Shown here one piece after another: positions 18,574 through 26,789 of a stretch of DNA of 64,000 nt (positions are counted from its first letter, which is position 1; each line of letters opens with the position of its first letter). The position numbers and the translations under genes were made by a program. The stretch comes from Caulobacter soli (GTDB taxonomy: Bacteria; Pseudomonadota; Alphaproteobacteria; Caulobacterales; Caulobacteraceae): assembly GCF_011045195.1 (NCBI RefSeq), contig NZ_CP049199.1:372001-436000 (forward strand), read 5' to 3'. The notes under the pieces were generated by a model. It did not search any database, was not told where the DNA came from, and saw only the letters and a program-made list of their open reading frames with translations.

Positions 18574-18700
18574 CGTCATTCCCGCCCTTGTGGCGGGAAC
18601 CCCTGGTTCAGCTGACGGTGAGACGTCTTGGCGCGCTGGCGCGCCATTCATCCGCACCTGCGGCGGATAGAGGGGTTCCCGCCACAAGGGCGGGAATGAC
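18574..18700. repeat. 30-bp perfect inverted repeat (family E)
   Basis: Arms at 18574-18603 and 18671-18700 are exact reverse complements over 30 bases (beginning GTCATTCCCGCCCTTGTGGC), enclosing a 67-base core with a smaller TGGCGCGCTGGCGCGCCA palindrome-like centre. It fills the gap between the pentapeptide gene and the LysR gene. No coding capacity. Confidence 0.9.
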
Positions 18701-18807
18701 GGTCAAAGGACGTGTGCGCTGACGCCGGTCAGCTTTCCTGGATTGTTCCAGTAGCCGGCGCTATCCCTTCGATCTAACGTTCACTCTAACGAACACCGGA
18801 AGGCCGC

Positions 18808-19746
18808 ATGGATCGTATCGAGGCGATGCGGGTGTTCGTCACGGCCCTCGACGAGGGCAGCCTGGCCGGGGCCGGGCGCAAGCTGGGCCGGTCGCCGGCC
18901 GCGGTCAGCCGGGCGATCGCCTTCTTGGAAAACCACGTGGGAGCCGAACTCCTGCACCGCACCACGCGCTCGCTGCGGCTCAGCGAAGCCGGCGAACGCT
19001 ACGCCGTCGCCTGCCGCCGGGTGCTGGTCGACCTGGAGGAGGCCGACCTGATCGCCCTGGGCGAGCGCTCGGCGCCGCGCGGCCTGCTGACCGTCACCGC
19101 CCCGCCGATCAGCGGCGAGGAGATCCTGCGCCCGGTCATCGACGCTTATCTGGACGCCTATCCCGGCGTGGCGGTGAACCTGCTGCTGCTGGACCGCCAC
19201 GCCAACCTGGTCGAGGAGGGCATCGACGTCGCCCTGCGGGTCGGTCAGCTGCCGGACTCCTCGATGACCGCGCTGCGGGTGGGCGGTGACGTCAAGCGGG
19301 TGATCGTCGCCGCGCCGCGCTACCTGGACCAGCACCCGCGCATCGTCGAGCCGGCCGACCTGACCCAGCACCAGATCGTCACCACCACCCACTTCGGCCA
19401 CGACACCTGGGTCTTTCCGCCCGCGCCGGGCGCGGCGGTCGCACGCTCGGTGCACTTCAAGCCACGGCTGGTGGTCAACAGCGTGCGGGCCGCCCTGGCC
19501 TCGGCGGTCGACGGACGCGGCGTGACGCGGCTCTACACCTATCACGTGGCCGAGCGGGTGCTGGACGGGTCCTTGCGGATCCTGCTGCGCGACGCCGAGC
19601 CGCCGCCCTTGCCGGTTCACCTGATCACGCCCCACGGCCGGACCTCGGTCCCGAAGGTCCGCGCCTTCCTGGATTTCGCCGCGCCCCGCCTGAAGGCGGC
19701 CTTCGCGCGGTTGTCGGCGGAGGCGGAAGCCTTGGCGCCGCAATAG
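18808..19746 (+). CDS. LysR family transcriptional regulator
   Basis: 312 residues with GGAAGG upstream of the ATG. The N-terminal winged helix-turn-helix (RIEAMRVFVTALDEGSLAGAGRKLGRSPAAVSRAIAFLE written over residues 3-41) is typical of LysR, followed by the periplasmic-binding-like effector domain (GLLTVTAPPISGEEILRPVI, LLDRHANLVEEGIDVALRVG). It resembles the subgroup annotated as regulators of aromatic or quinone metabolism. It sits upstream of an SDR gene in the same direction with a 118-base gap, so that gene is a plausible target. Direct repeats TCTAACGTTC and TCTAACGAAC lie in its own leader. Confidence 0.92.
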   Translation: MDRIEAMRVFVTALDEGSLAGAGRKLGRSPAAVSRAIAFLENHVGAELLHRTTRSLRLSEAGERYAVACRRVLVDLEEADLIALGERSAPRGLLTVTAPPISGEEILRPVIDAYLDAYPGVAVNLLLLDRHANLVEEGIDVALRVGQLPDSSMTALRVGGDVKRVIVAAPRYLDQHPRIVEPADLTQHQIVTTTHFGHDTWVFPPAPGAAVARSVHFKPRLVVNSVRAALASAVDGRGVTRLYTYHVAERVLDGSLRILLRDAEPPPLPVHLITPHGRTSVPKVRAFLDFAAPRLKAAFARLSAEAEALAPQ

Positions 19747-19864
19747 CCATTCCGTCGTTTTGCGGAAGAGTGTCTGCCAATTGTCGCATATTCAGCTGTT
19801 TTCGGAATGAGCCGAGATTGTCGTCATCGGGTCCGCCGGGCCCTCAACGTCAACGAGGCAAGTC

Positions 19865-20575
19865 ATGAGCAACCCGCAGAAAGTCGCCATCATCACCGGC
19901 GCGTCGCAAGGCATCGGCGCCGGCCTGGTCAAGGCCTATCGCGACCGCGACTATCGGGTCGTGGCCACGTCGCGCTCGATCAAGCAGGGCGCCGATCCCG
20001 ACATCCTGGCCGTGGCCGGCGACATCAGCGATCCGGCCACCGCCGAGCGCGTGGTCGCCGAAGCCCTGGCCCGCTTTGGCCGGGTCGACACCCTGGTCAA
20101 CAACGCCGGGATCTTCACCGCCAAGCCGTTCACCGCCTTCACGGCCGAGGACTTCGAGGCCAACCTCTCGACCAACCTGGTCGGCTTCTTCCACGTCACT
20201 CAGCGCGCCGCCGCCGAGATGATCAAGCAGGGCTCGGGCCACATCGTCAGCATCACCACCAGCCTGACCGACCACGCCAACGCCGAGGTGCCCTCGGTGC
20301 TGGCCAGCCTGACCAAGGGCGGGATCAATTCGGCGACCAAGTCGCTGGCCATCGAGCTGGCCAACAAGGGCGTGCGGGTCAACGCGGTGTCGCCGGGCGT
20401 GATCAAGACGCCGATGCATGCGCCCGAAACCCACGCCTTCCTGGCCGGCCTGCATCCGGTGGGTCGCCTGGGCGAGATCCGCGACGTGGTCGAGGCCGTG
20501 CTCTATCTTGAGACCGCCGGCTTCGTGACGGGCGAGATCCTGCACGTCGACGGCGGCCAGAGCGCCGGTCACTAG
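19865..20575 (+). CDS. SDR family oxidoreductase-like protein lacking the catalytic Tyr
   Basis: 236 residues with a Rossmann fold: TGASQGIG (11-18) binds the dinucleotide, NNAGIF at about 79-84 is conserved, and VRVNAVSPGVIKTPM is typical of the family. The usual YxxxK is changed: Lys151 is present (VLASLTKGGINSATKSLAIE) but the tyrosine position is Ala147. An ASLTKGG version of this block occurs, to my knowledge, across a distinct SDR subgroup, so it is probably ancestral, not a local mutation. Classical dehydrogenase chemistry is therefore doubtful. It precedes the tautomerase gene by 25 bases, probably in one operon. Confidence 0.85.
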   Translation: MSNPQKVAIITGASQGIGAGLVKAYRDRDYRVVATSRSIKQGADPDILAVAGDISDPATAERVVAEALARFGRVDTLVNNAGIFTAKPFTAFTAEDFEANLSTNLVGFFHVTQRAAAEMIKQGSGHIVSITTSLTDHANAEVPSVLASLTKGGINSATKSLAIELANKGVRVNAVSPGVIKTPMHAPETHAFLAGLHPVGRLGEIRDVVEAVLYLETAGFVTGEILHVDGGQSAGH

Positions 20576-20600
20576 GCCTAGAGCCGCGAGGGAGATCGCC

Positions 20601-20837
20601 ATGCCCATCGTCACCATCCAGGTTACGCGGGAGGGCTCGGGCCCCGGGCGCGACGCCGTCACGGCCGACGAAAAGGCCGCCCTGATCGCCGGCGTCAGCC
20701 AGCTGCTGCTCGACGTGCTGCACAAGCCCCTGGACTCGACCTTCGTGGTCATCGAGGAGGTGGCGCTGGAGAACTGGGGGTGGGGCGGTCTGCCCGCCCT
20801 GGAGTTCCGGCGACGGCGAACCGCCGGCGAGACCTAG
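20601..20837 (+). CDS. 4-oxalocrotonate tautomerase family protein
   Basis: 78 residues starting MPIVTIQVT. After Met removal, Pro1 is the catalytic base of this superfamily. The rest matches small tautomerases (TADEKAALIAGVSQLLLDVLHKPL, TFVVIEEVALENWGWGG). GAGGGAG lies upstream of the ATG. Members isomerise enols or act on unsaturated acids in aromatic degradation; the substrate here is unknown. It lies 25 bases after the SDR gene and is followed by a family D repeat. Confidence 0.88.
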   Translation: MPIVTIQVTREGSGPGRDAVTADEKAALIAGVSQLLLDVLHKPLDSTFVVIEEVALENWGWGGLPALEFRRRRTAGET

Positions 20838-20853
20838 AGCCTGCCCCATGCGT

Positions 20854-20946
20854 GGTCCTCGTCCTTCGACAAGCTCAGGATGAGGACCATCGCGTAGGCC
20901 TCGGCAGTCGGAAACCTCATCCTGGGCTTGTCGAAGGACGAGGTTT
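20854..20946. repeat. inverted palindrome pair (family D), copy 2
   Basis: Arms at 20854-20887 and 20912-20946 repeat the CTCGTCCTTCGACAAGCTC / CTTGTCGAAGGACGAGG unit seen at 13343-13430, again inverted around a core of about 25 bases. It sits between the tautomerase stop and the ribosome-binding site of the next gene, so it is transcribed into that leader if the genes are cotranscribed. Confidence 0.85.
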
Positions 20947-20980
20947 CGGTTCCGCTATTTTTGTAACAAGGACGCCAGCC

Positions 20981-22048
20981 ATGGCCTCTTCGAACCCCAA
21001 CCGCCTGCTCGACCTGTTCGGCGTCGATCTGCCGATCATCCAGGCGCCGATGGCCGGCGCGACGACGACCGACATGGTCATCGCCGTCAGCAACGCCGGT
21101 GGCCTGGGCTCGCTGCCCAGCGCCGTCTACGCCGAGAGCGACCTGCGCGCGGCCCTGGACATGGTGCGCGCCGGCACGGCCAAGCCGATCAACGTCAACT
21201 TCTTCGCCCACGTCACGCCCGCCGAGGATCCCGCCCGCCAGGCCGCCTGGCGCGCACGACTGGCGCCCTACTATGTCGAGGCCGGGCTCGATCCGGACAT
21301 GCCCCTGCCGGCCGGCGGCCGCGCGCCGTTCGACGAGGCCTTCTGCGCGGTGGTCGAGGACTATCGGCCCGAGGTGGTCAGTTTCCATTTCGGCCTGCCG
21401 TCGCCGCAGCTTCTGGAGCGGGTCAAGCGCACCGGAGCCAAGGTGCTCTCTTCCGCCACGACCGTGGCCGAGGCCCAATGGCTGGAGGCTCGCGGCGTCG
21501 ACGCCGTCATCGCCATGGGCGTGGAGGCTGGCGGCCACCGCGGCAACTTCCTGACCCACGACATGAGCGCCCAGGTCGGGACCTTCGCCCTGATCCCCCG
21601 CATCGCCGACGCCGTCTCGGTCCCGGTGATCGCCGCCGGCGGGATCGCCGACCGTCGCGGCGTCGAAGCCGCCTTCGCGCTCGGGGCGGACGCGGCCCAG
21701 GTCGGTACGGCCTATCTGCTGACCCCGGAAGCCGGGATCTCGGCCGTCTATCGCCGGGCCCTGACCTCGGCCGAGGAGGCCACTGCGCTCACCAACCTGT
21801 TCACCGGTCGCCCGGCGCGCGGGATCGTCAATCGCTTCATGGCCGAGCTCGGCCCGCTGTCCGACCTGCCCCCGGCCTTCCCGACGGCCACGGCGGCCGT
21901 CCTGCCCCTGCGCAAGGCGACCGAGGCCGCCGGGCGCGGCGACTTCACCCCGCTATGGGCCGGCCAGGCCTTCCGCCTGGCCAGACCCATGTCGTCCGCC
22001 GACCTGACGCGCAGGCTGGCCGGCGCGGCGCCTACATCCGCTTCTTGA
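20981..22048 (+). CDS. nitronate monooxygenase (2-nitropropane dioxygenase family)
   Basis: FMN-dependent TIM-barrel enzyme of 355 residues that oxidises alkyl nitronates such as propionate 3-nitronate. The start at 20981 has AAGGA upstream; the frame extends further through the family D repeat, but that part is noncoding. Motifs: LPIIQAPMAGATTTDMV at the N-terminus, INVNFFAHV, the phosphate-binding GVEAGGHRG, and PVIAAGGIADRRGV near the FMN phosphate. The 3' end overlaps the convergent crotonase gene by 17 bases. Confidence 0.9.
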   Translation: MASSNPNRLLDLFGVDLPIIQAPMAGATTTDMVIAVSNAGGLGSLPSAVYAESDLRAALDMVRAGTAKPINVNFFAHVTPAEDPARQAAWRARLAPYYVEAGLDPDMPLPAGGRAPFDEAFCAVVEDYRPEVVSFHFGLPSPQLLERVKRTGAKVLSSATTVAEAQWLEARGVDAVIAMGVEAGGHRGNFLTHDMSAQVGTFALIPRIADAVSVPVIAAGGIADRRGVEAAFALGADAAQVGTAYLLTPEAGISAVYRRALTSAEEATALTNLFTGRPARGIVNRFMAELGPLSDLPPAFPTATAAVLPLRKATEAAGRGDFTPLWAGQAFRLARPMSSADLTRRLAGAAPTSAS

Positions 22049-22892
22049 GCGGTACGAGGTCCGGATACACCGGCTCGCGGCCCTGGGCCTTGGCCTGGAA
22101 GGCTTCCAGCATGTGCGGCGGCGAGAACATGCCCGTCTGCCAGGTGGCGATGTAGTCCAGGCTGTCGCGGATCGCGTGGTCGCGGGCGTAGTTGATCATC
22201 ACCTTGCTGCCGGCCACGGCCAGGGGCGACTTGGACGCGATCTCGCGGGCGGTCTCCAGGGCGTGGGCGATCACCTCCTCGTGGGTGGCGAACACCTCGT
22301 TGACCAGGCCGATGTCGCGGGCCCGGGCGGCGGGCAGGCGGCGACCCGTGTAGGCCAGTTCGCGCACCCAGCCCTCGGGGATCAGCTTGCACAGGCGCGG
22401 GAAGGTGCCGACGTCGGCGGTCATGCCGATGTTGATCTCGTGGATCGTGAAGAAGGCGTCGGCGCTGGCGTAACGGATGTCGCAGGCGCTGGTGAAGTCG
22501 ACGGCCCCGCCGATGCAGCCGCCCTGGATGGCGGCGATCACCGGCATGCGGGCCTGGTCCAGGCAGGTGAAGGTGTCCTGCAGGTGATGCACGTGGCGGC
22601 GGAAGCTTTCGGCGGCCACGAAGCGGTCGGCGGCCTCGCCCCCGGTCACGCCCTCGCCGTCGGTGAACACCGACAAGTCCATGCCGGCGCAGAAATGCTT
22701 GCCGGTTGAAGAGATCACGATGCAACGCGCGCGAGCGTTGTCGTCTATATCGGCAATGATCGCCGGCAATTCATTCCAGAAGGCCCGCGTCATGGTGTTC
22801 AGGGCTTCGGGTCTTTGCAGACGAATATGCGCCACGCCTGTCTCGATCTCGACATCGAAACAGCTATAGTTAACCTTGTCCTGAGCGCTCAT
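22032..22892 (-). CDS. crotonase family protein, delta(3,5)-delta(2,4)-dienoyl-CoA isomerase-like
   Basis: 286 residues. The crotonase fold is clear: TGKHFCAGMDLS (oxyanion hole), GGCIGGAVDFTSACDIRY, and EINIGMTADVGTFPRLCKLIP. The pattern of Asp in ACDIRY, Glu in HEINIG and Asp in TADVGT is that of eukaryotic ECH1 dienoyl-CoA isomerase, not that of simple hydratases. It would shift double bonds of odd-position unsaturated fatty acyl-CoA for beta-oxidation. The start has GGGAGATC upstream. It is convergent with, and overlaps, the nitronate monooxygenase gene. Confidence 0.87.
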   Translation of the reverse strand: MSAQDKVNYSCFDVEIETGVAHIRLQRPEALNTMTRAFWNELPAIIADIDDNARARCIVISSTGKHFCAGMDLSVFTDGEGVTGGEAADRFVAAESFRRHVHHLQDTFTCLDQARMPVIAAIQGGCIGGAVDFTSACDIRYASADAFFTIHEINIGMTADVGTFPRLCKLIPEGWVRELAYTGRRLPAARARDIGLVNEVFATHEEVIAHALETAREIASKSPLAVAGSKVMINYARDHAIRDSLDYIATWQTGMFSPPHMLEAFQAKAQGREPVYPDLVPLKKRM

Positions 22893-22982
22893 GCTGATCT
22901 CCCTTATCGTTGATCACTTGTATCACGCGCCTGCTGGACGCCAACCGGGCCCCTACGGAAGCCCACGCGAAGGAAACACGTC

Positions 22983-23774
22983 ATGGCCAGATCCCTGATC
23001 GCCACCAGCCTAACGGCCGCCGCCGTCCTCGGCGCGCTGGTCACGGCGCCCGTGCCCGCCGTGGCCCAGTCGAAGGGCATCAGCGGCCTGTTCGGCTGCG
23101 AAGGTTCGGGCAAGAAGCAGGAAGGCGGAGCCCTGATCGGGGCCGCAGCCGGCGCCCTGCTGGGCCGCACGGTCGCCAAGGACAACAAGACCCTCGGCAC
23201 GGTGCTGGGCGGCGCGGCCGGCGCGGCGGCGGGGGCCTATATCGGCTGCCGCATGCAGTCGACCGACCAGGCCCTGGCCCAACAGGCCACCAAGCGCGCC
23301 CTGGACAACGGCGGCTCGGAAACCTGGAGCAATTCGCGCACCGGCGCCTCGGGCCGCATCGACGTGGTGTCCTCGTCCTACGGCCCGCCGATCAGCGGCG
23401 ACGGCCTGCGCTTCGAGCGCGGCGTCGACGTGCTGCGCAGCTATGACGCCGTCGGCGGCGACTACACCGCCCGCTCGACCGCCAACCTGCGCTCGGGTCC
23501 GTCGACCGGCGGCAAGGTGGTCGGCAAGCTGTCGGCCGGCGAGCGGGTCGAGGTTCTGGGCGGCGCGCCGAACAGCAACTGGTTGCTGGTGGGCCGCAAC
23601 GGCTACGGCGTCGGCTATGTCGCCGCCTCGCTGTTGAACAAGAGCGGCTACGGCCCGGCGCCCAGCTGCCGGATCATCAACGCCTCGATCAGCACCCGTA
23701 ACGACCGCCCGACCAGCGAGCGCTACAGCGCCTGCAAGGACGGGCGCGGCGAGTGGCAGCTGACGCCGGCTTGA
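22983..23774 (+). CDS. exported glycine-zipper and SH3-domain protein
   Basis: 263 residues. A signal peptide (about 1-28, ending PAVAQS) is followed by a glycine-zipper hairpin (GGALIGAAAGALLG ... [15 protein letters not shown], about 51-92). A linker leads to a bacterial SH3 domain (about 160-222: YTARSTANLRSGPSTGGKVVG, GYGVGYVAASLL) of the kind that binds peptidoglycan or proteins. The C-terminal part holds a pair of cysteines (SCRIINASIS, SACKDGRG). The protein is probably an envelope component with its zipper in or at a membrane. No operon partner. Confidence 0.85.
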   Translation: MARSLIATSLTAAAVLGALVTAPVPAVAQSKGISGLFGCEGSGKKQEGGALIGAAAGALLGRTVAKDNKTLGTVLGGAAGAAAGAYIGCRMQSTDQALAQQATKRALDNGGSETWSNSRTGASGRIDVVSSSYGPPISGDGLRFERGVDVLRSYDAVGGDYTARSTANLRSGPSTGGKVVGKLSAGERVEVLGGAPNSNWLLVGRNGYGVGYVAASLLNKSGYGPAPSCRIINASISTRNDRPTSERYSACKDGRGEWQLTPA

Positions 23775-23788
23775 TGAAGGCCTGAGCA

Positions 23789-23909
23789 CTTGCCCCCACC
23801 TGGCGGCTTCGCCGCCTGTCCGCCCCCATAGGGGGCGGAGCCTGCGCGCTTAGGCTCTTCCCCCTCTGGGGGAAGACGGCCGCGGAGCGGCCCGTAGGGG
23901 GCAAGTGTT
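23789..23909. repeat. paired GC-rich palindromes (family C-like)
   Basis: Outer arms ACTTGCCCCC and GGGGGCAAGT bracket two internal hairpins (GGCGGCTTCGCCGCC, and GCCCCCATAGGGGGC with the mirrored TTCCCCCTCTGGGGGAA). It lies between the convergent SH3-protein and DUF488 genes and could also terminate both. It has the same paired architecture as the elements at 53493-53623, 57338-57476 and 58922-59060. Confidence 0.75.
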
Positions 23910-23924
23910 CACCACGCCAGACTC

Positions 23925-24371
23925 CTACAGGTCCACCACCTCGCACTTCAGTCGCGCCCGAATCTCGTCCGCCACGATCGCCCGGTGGCAGCATCGGGCC
24001 TCAGTCTCGTAGCAGAGCAGGGCGATCCGCTTCTCGCCCGCCAGAGCGGTCGCCTCGCCCAGCGCTACCTGGGCCGACGGTTCGGCGAGATGGGCGTGGA
24101 AGATCTCGCGCATCTCTTCGGTGCGCCCCCGCCGCGCCGCCTCTCGGCCGGCCTTGGGCGTGCCCAGCGGCCGCAGGTGGACATAGTCGATCCCCTCGGC
24201 TCTCAGGCTGTTGCCCAGCATGGTCTTGGAAAAGCCGGGCCGGCGCGAGGCGGCCACGGCGCGGACGTCGACCACGGTTTCCACGCCGGCGGCCTTCAGC
24301 CTGGCGATCATGCCGTCCAGGGTGTCGGTCTCGTAGCCGATGGTCGCCAAGGGGCGGGTAAGCGGTTTCAT
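23925..24371 (-). CDS. DUF488 domain-containing protein
   Basis: 148 residues from the ATG at 24371, which has GGAG at good spacing; an ATG at 24383 would add four residues. The family blocks are present: ATIGYETDTLDGMI at the N-terminus, DVRAVAASRRPGFSKTML, the YVHLRPLGTPK segment, and the C-terminal IALLCYETEARCCHRAIVADE with clustered cysteines and a histidine. The biochemical function of DUF488 is not established. It is divergent from the alpha/beta hydrolase gene. Confidence 0.85.
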   Translation of the reverse strand: MKPLTRPLATIGYETDTLDGMIARLKAAGVETVVDVRAVAASRRPGFSKTMLGNSLRAEGIDYVHLRPLGTPKAGREAARRGRTEEMREIFHAHLAEPSAQVALGEATALAGEKRIALLCYETEARCCHRAIVADEIRARLKCEVVDL

Positions 24372-24444
24372 GGGCGTCTCCATGGACGAGGTAACGCCGT
24401 GCGCCTACCTTAGGAGCCAGCAGCCGCTACAGGAGCTTCCCGCC

Positions 24445-25353
24445 ATGGACGCGGCCGTCTTTCGTGACCCTCGCCGACGCTTCATCCCGATCGCCAGCCG
24501 CGCCGGGGCCGGCGAGATGGCGGTGCTGGAGTTCGGGCCGACCGACCGGCCGGTCGACGTGGTGTTCGTCCACGCCAATGGCTTCAACGGCCAGACCTAT
24601 CGGGCCCTGCTGGCCCCGCTGTCGGCCGGCTTGCGAATCCTGGCGGTCGACCAGCGCGGCCACGGCTCCAGCCGCCTGGCGGCCGATCCCGACCATCGCC
24701 GAAACTGGCTGGACCTGCGCGACGACCTGCTGGCCCTGCTGACGGTGCTGGACCAAGGACCTGTCGTGCTGGCCGGCCATTCGATGGGCGGCACGGTCAG
24801 CCTGCTGACGGCCGCCGCGCGACCAGAGGCCGTGCGCGGCCTGGTGCTGCTGGACCCGGTGATCATGCCCCGCATCATGGCCCTCTACGCCCACCTGCCC
24901 TGGACCTCCGGCGCGCTGTGGAAGCGCATGCCAATGGTGCAGGGCGCGCTGCGCCGCCGGGCGGTGTTCGACAGCCGCGAGGCCGCCTTCACCGCCTATC
25001 GTGGGCGCGGGGCCTTCAGGACCTGGCCCGAGGCCATGCTGGCCGACTATGTGGGCGGTGGTTTCCGCGACCGCGACGACGGCAAGGTCGAGCTGGCCTG
25101 CGCCCCGGCCTGGGAGGCGTCCAACTACTGCGCCCAGGCCAACGATCCCTGGCGGGCCATGGGCCGCATCGGCTGCCCGGCGCGCATCCTCAAGGCCGAG
25201 AGGGGCTCGACCGCCCATGTCGGCGACGGCGCGGGCCTGATGCGCCGCCATCCGGCGATCCAGGTCGAGACGGTGGCCGGAACCAGCCACTTCCTGCCGA
25301 TGGAGCGCCCCGACCTGGCGCGCGAGGCGATCTTCGAGATGGCGACGGCCTAG
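24445..25353 (+). CDS. alpha/beta hydrolase
   Basis: 302 residues from the ATG at 24445, which follows AGGAG. The oxyanion strand motif HANGFNG (about 43-49), QRGHGSS, and the nucleophile elbow GHSMGG (Ser113) are visible, as is the late catalytic histidine in GTSHFLPMERP. There is no signal peptide, so it is cytoplasmic. The substrate cannot be read from the sequence. An ankyrin-repeat gene starts six bases after the stop, suggesting an operon and possibly a physical partner. Confidence 0.88.
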   Translation: MDAAVFRDPRRRFIPIASRAGAGEMAVLEFGPTDRPVDVVFVHANGFNGQTYRALLAPLSAGLRILAVDQRGHGSSRLAADPDHRRNWLDLRDDLLALLTVLDQGPVVLAGHSMGGTVSLLTAAARPEAVRGLVLLDPVIMPRIMALYAHLPWTSGALWKRMPMVQGALRRRAVFDSREAAFTAYRGRGAFRTWPEAMLADYVGGGFRDRDDGKVELACAPAWEASNYCAQANDPWRAMGRIGCPARILKAERGSTAHVGDGAGLMRRHPAIQVETVAGTSHFLPMERPDLAREAIFEMATA

Positions 25354-25358
25354 GCGGC

Positions 25359-25715
25359 ATGACGCGGACGTTCGCACAGGTGGCGGCGCGCTACGCCACG
25401 CATCCGGAGTTGGCCGGGGCGGTCCTGGAGGATCCCAACACCCTCGGCTCGGCCAGGGACGCCCTGTTGCATCTGGCCGCGCGCATGGGCCAGGCCCAGG
25501 ATGTCCGCGACCTGGTCCGCCTGGGCGGGCGCATCGACCTGCCCGGCGATCGGGGCTTCACCCCGCTGCACTACGCCGCCGCGGCGGGGCACGCCTCGGT
25601 GGTCGCCGTGCTGCTGGAGCTGGGCGCGAACCTGGACGCCAAGAACGAGTGGGATCAGACCGCGCTCGAAGTGGCGATGCTGGCGGACCAGGTGCATCTG
25701 TTCGAGCTGTTGTAG
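25359..25715 (+). CDS. short ankyrin-repeat protein
   Basis: 118 residues from the ATG at 25359, read in a different frame from the hydrolase and starting six bases after its stop. Residues about 35-118 form ankyrin repeats: DALLHLAARMGQAQDVRDLV, then GFTPLHYAAAAGHASVVAVLLELGANL (over two lines of the motif), then a final NEWDQTALEVAMLADQVHLFELL repeat. Such proteins mediate protein-protein contacts. Tight coupling to the hydrolase suggests they act together. Confidence 0.82.
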   Translation: MTRTFAQVAARYATHPELAGAVLEDPNTLGSARDALLHLAARMGQAQDVRDLVRLGGRIDLPGDRGFTPLHYAAAAGHASVVAVLLELGANLDAKNEWDQTALEVAMLADQVHLFELL

Positions 25716-25722
25716 GGCGGGG

Positions 25723-26670
25723 CTAGAGCGCCAGTCCCGCCACCGCCTTCGTCCCCAGCGCCGCGCGGGCCGCGTCGCTGATCGCCACCACCTTGCGGGC
25801 GTCGAGGTCGAAGGTGATGGCCACGGCTTCGGACGTGCCCCAGGCCTTGCCGGTGGTCGGGTCGACCATCCAGTGGACCACGCGCATGGCCCGGCCCTCG
25901 GTCCCGATCAGGCCCGAGCGCAGTTCGACCCGGTCGCCGGCCCGGGGCCAGGCCAGCTGGACCAGGCGGTACTCCAGCACGGCCCCGCCGACCCGCGCAG
26001 GCTTGGTCTCGGCGTGCTCGACCACGATGTCGCGGAACGGGCCGATGAAGGCGCCGATGCCGTCCGAGACCCGGCCGATGAATTGTTCGGCGCGCATTCG
26101 TCCGAACACGTCGCAATCGGTCGGCGACAGGGCGCCCAGGCCGATCCGGGCCAGGCCCAGGGCGTTGGCGCGCTCCAGGCTGGCTGTGGTTTCGAACGGC
26201 GACAGGTCCAGGCTGCGGGCCCGGGCCTGTTCGGGAACCTCGACCTTCAGGGCGGCGGCGCGCTCGTGGACGACGCGCGGCCAGGGGAAGGCCTCGCCCT
26301 CGCGCGGGGTGACATGGGCGATGGTGGTCTGGAAGGTGGCCGCCAGCTGGCCGGTGGCGGTGTGGACCAGCAGCTGCAGCACCTTGGCCTCGGTGTCGGT
26401 GATCTCGATCACTCCGCCCAGCATGTGCAGGGCCGCGCCGGCATGGGCCTCGCGCAGGAAGCGGATGTGCTGCTCGCGGACGACGACGGTGGCGTTGGCG
26501 TGGGGCGAGAAGGCGTGCGGCAGGCCCAACTCAGCCGCCAGTCCCGCCAGGCCCTCCATGGCGCGCACGACGTAGAAGCGCACGTTCATGTGCCCCATCT
26601 CGTCGCAGTCCCAGGTGTTGACGCCCCCGCGCCAGATCTCGACGCCGGGGAGGGTCTCGGGAGGCGTCAT
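25723..26670 (-). CDS. acyl-CoA thioesterase, two fused hotdog domains
   Basis: 315 residues. Two 4HBT-type hotdog domains are joined head to tail: the first (about 1-140) has the conserved TWDCDEMGHMNVRFYV, the second (about 165-300) the divergent TDCDVFGRMRAEQFIGRVSDG. In related single-domain enzymes Asp and His near DxxGHxN position the thioester, so the first domain looks catalytic and the second degenerate. The likely role is hydrolysis of an acyl-CoA. It is convergent with the ankyrin gene with only seven bases between stops. Confidence 0.82.
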   Translation of the reverse strand: MTPPETLPGVEIWRGGVNTWDCDEMGHMNVRFYVVRAMEGLAGLAAELGLPHAFSPHANATVVVREQHIRFLREAHAGAALHMLGGVIEITDTEAKVLQLLVHTATGQLAATFQTTIAHVTPREGEAFPWPRVVHERAAALKVEVPEQARARSLDLSPFETTASLERANALGLARIGLGALSPTDCDVFGRMRAEQFIGRVSDGIGAFIGPFRDIVVEHAETKPARVGGAVLEYRLVQLAWPRAGDRVELRSGLIGTEGRAMRVVHWMVDPTTGKAWGTSEAVAITFDLDARKVVAISDAARAALGTKAVAGLAL

Positions 26671-26743
26671 GATGGCGGTCTCGATGGGTGAACGGTTGTT
26701 CGAGCGTAACGGGGTTTGGTCAGGTTCGGCAATCGACCCTAAC

Positions 26744-26773
26744 TCCCCCTCCCTCTCTCAAAGAGAGAGGGAT
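26744..26773. repeat. solitary half-element of palindrome family A
   Basis: CTCCCCCTCCCTCTCTCAAA followed by the matching GAGAGAGGGAT forms the small hairpin of family A without the GC-rich second part and without an inverted partner. It lies between the thioesterase and Zur-type genes and is probably a truncated or solo copy. Confidence 0.7.
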
Positions 26774-26789
26774 TTGGATGCGCCAGCTT

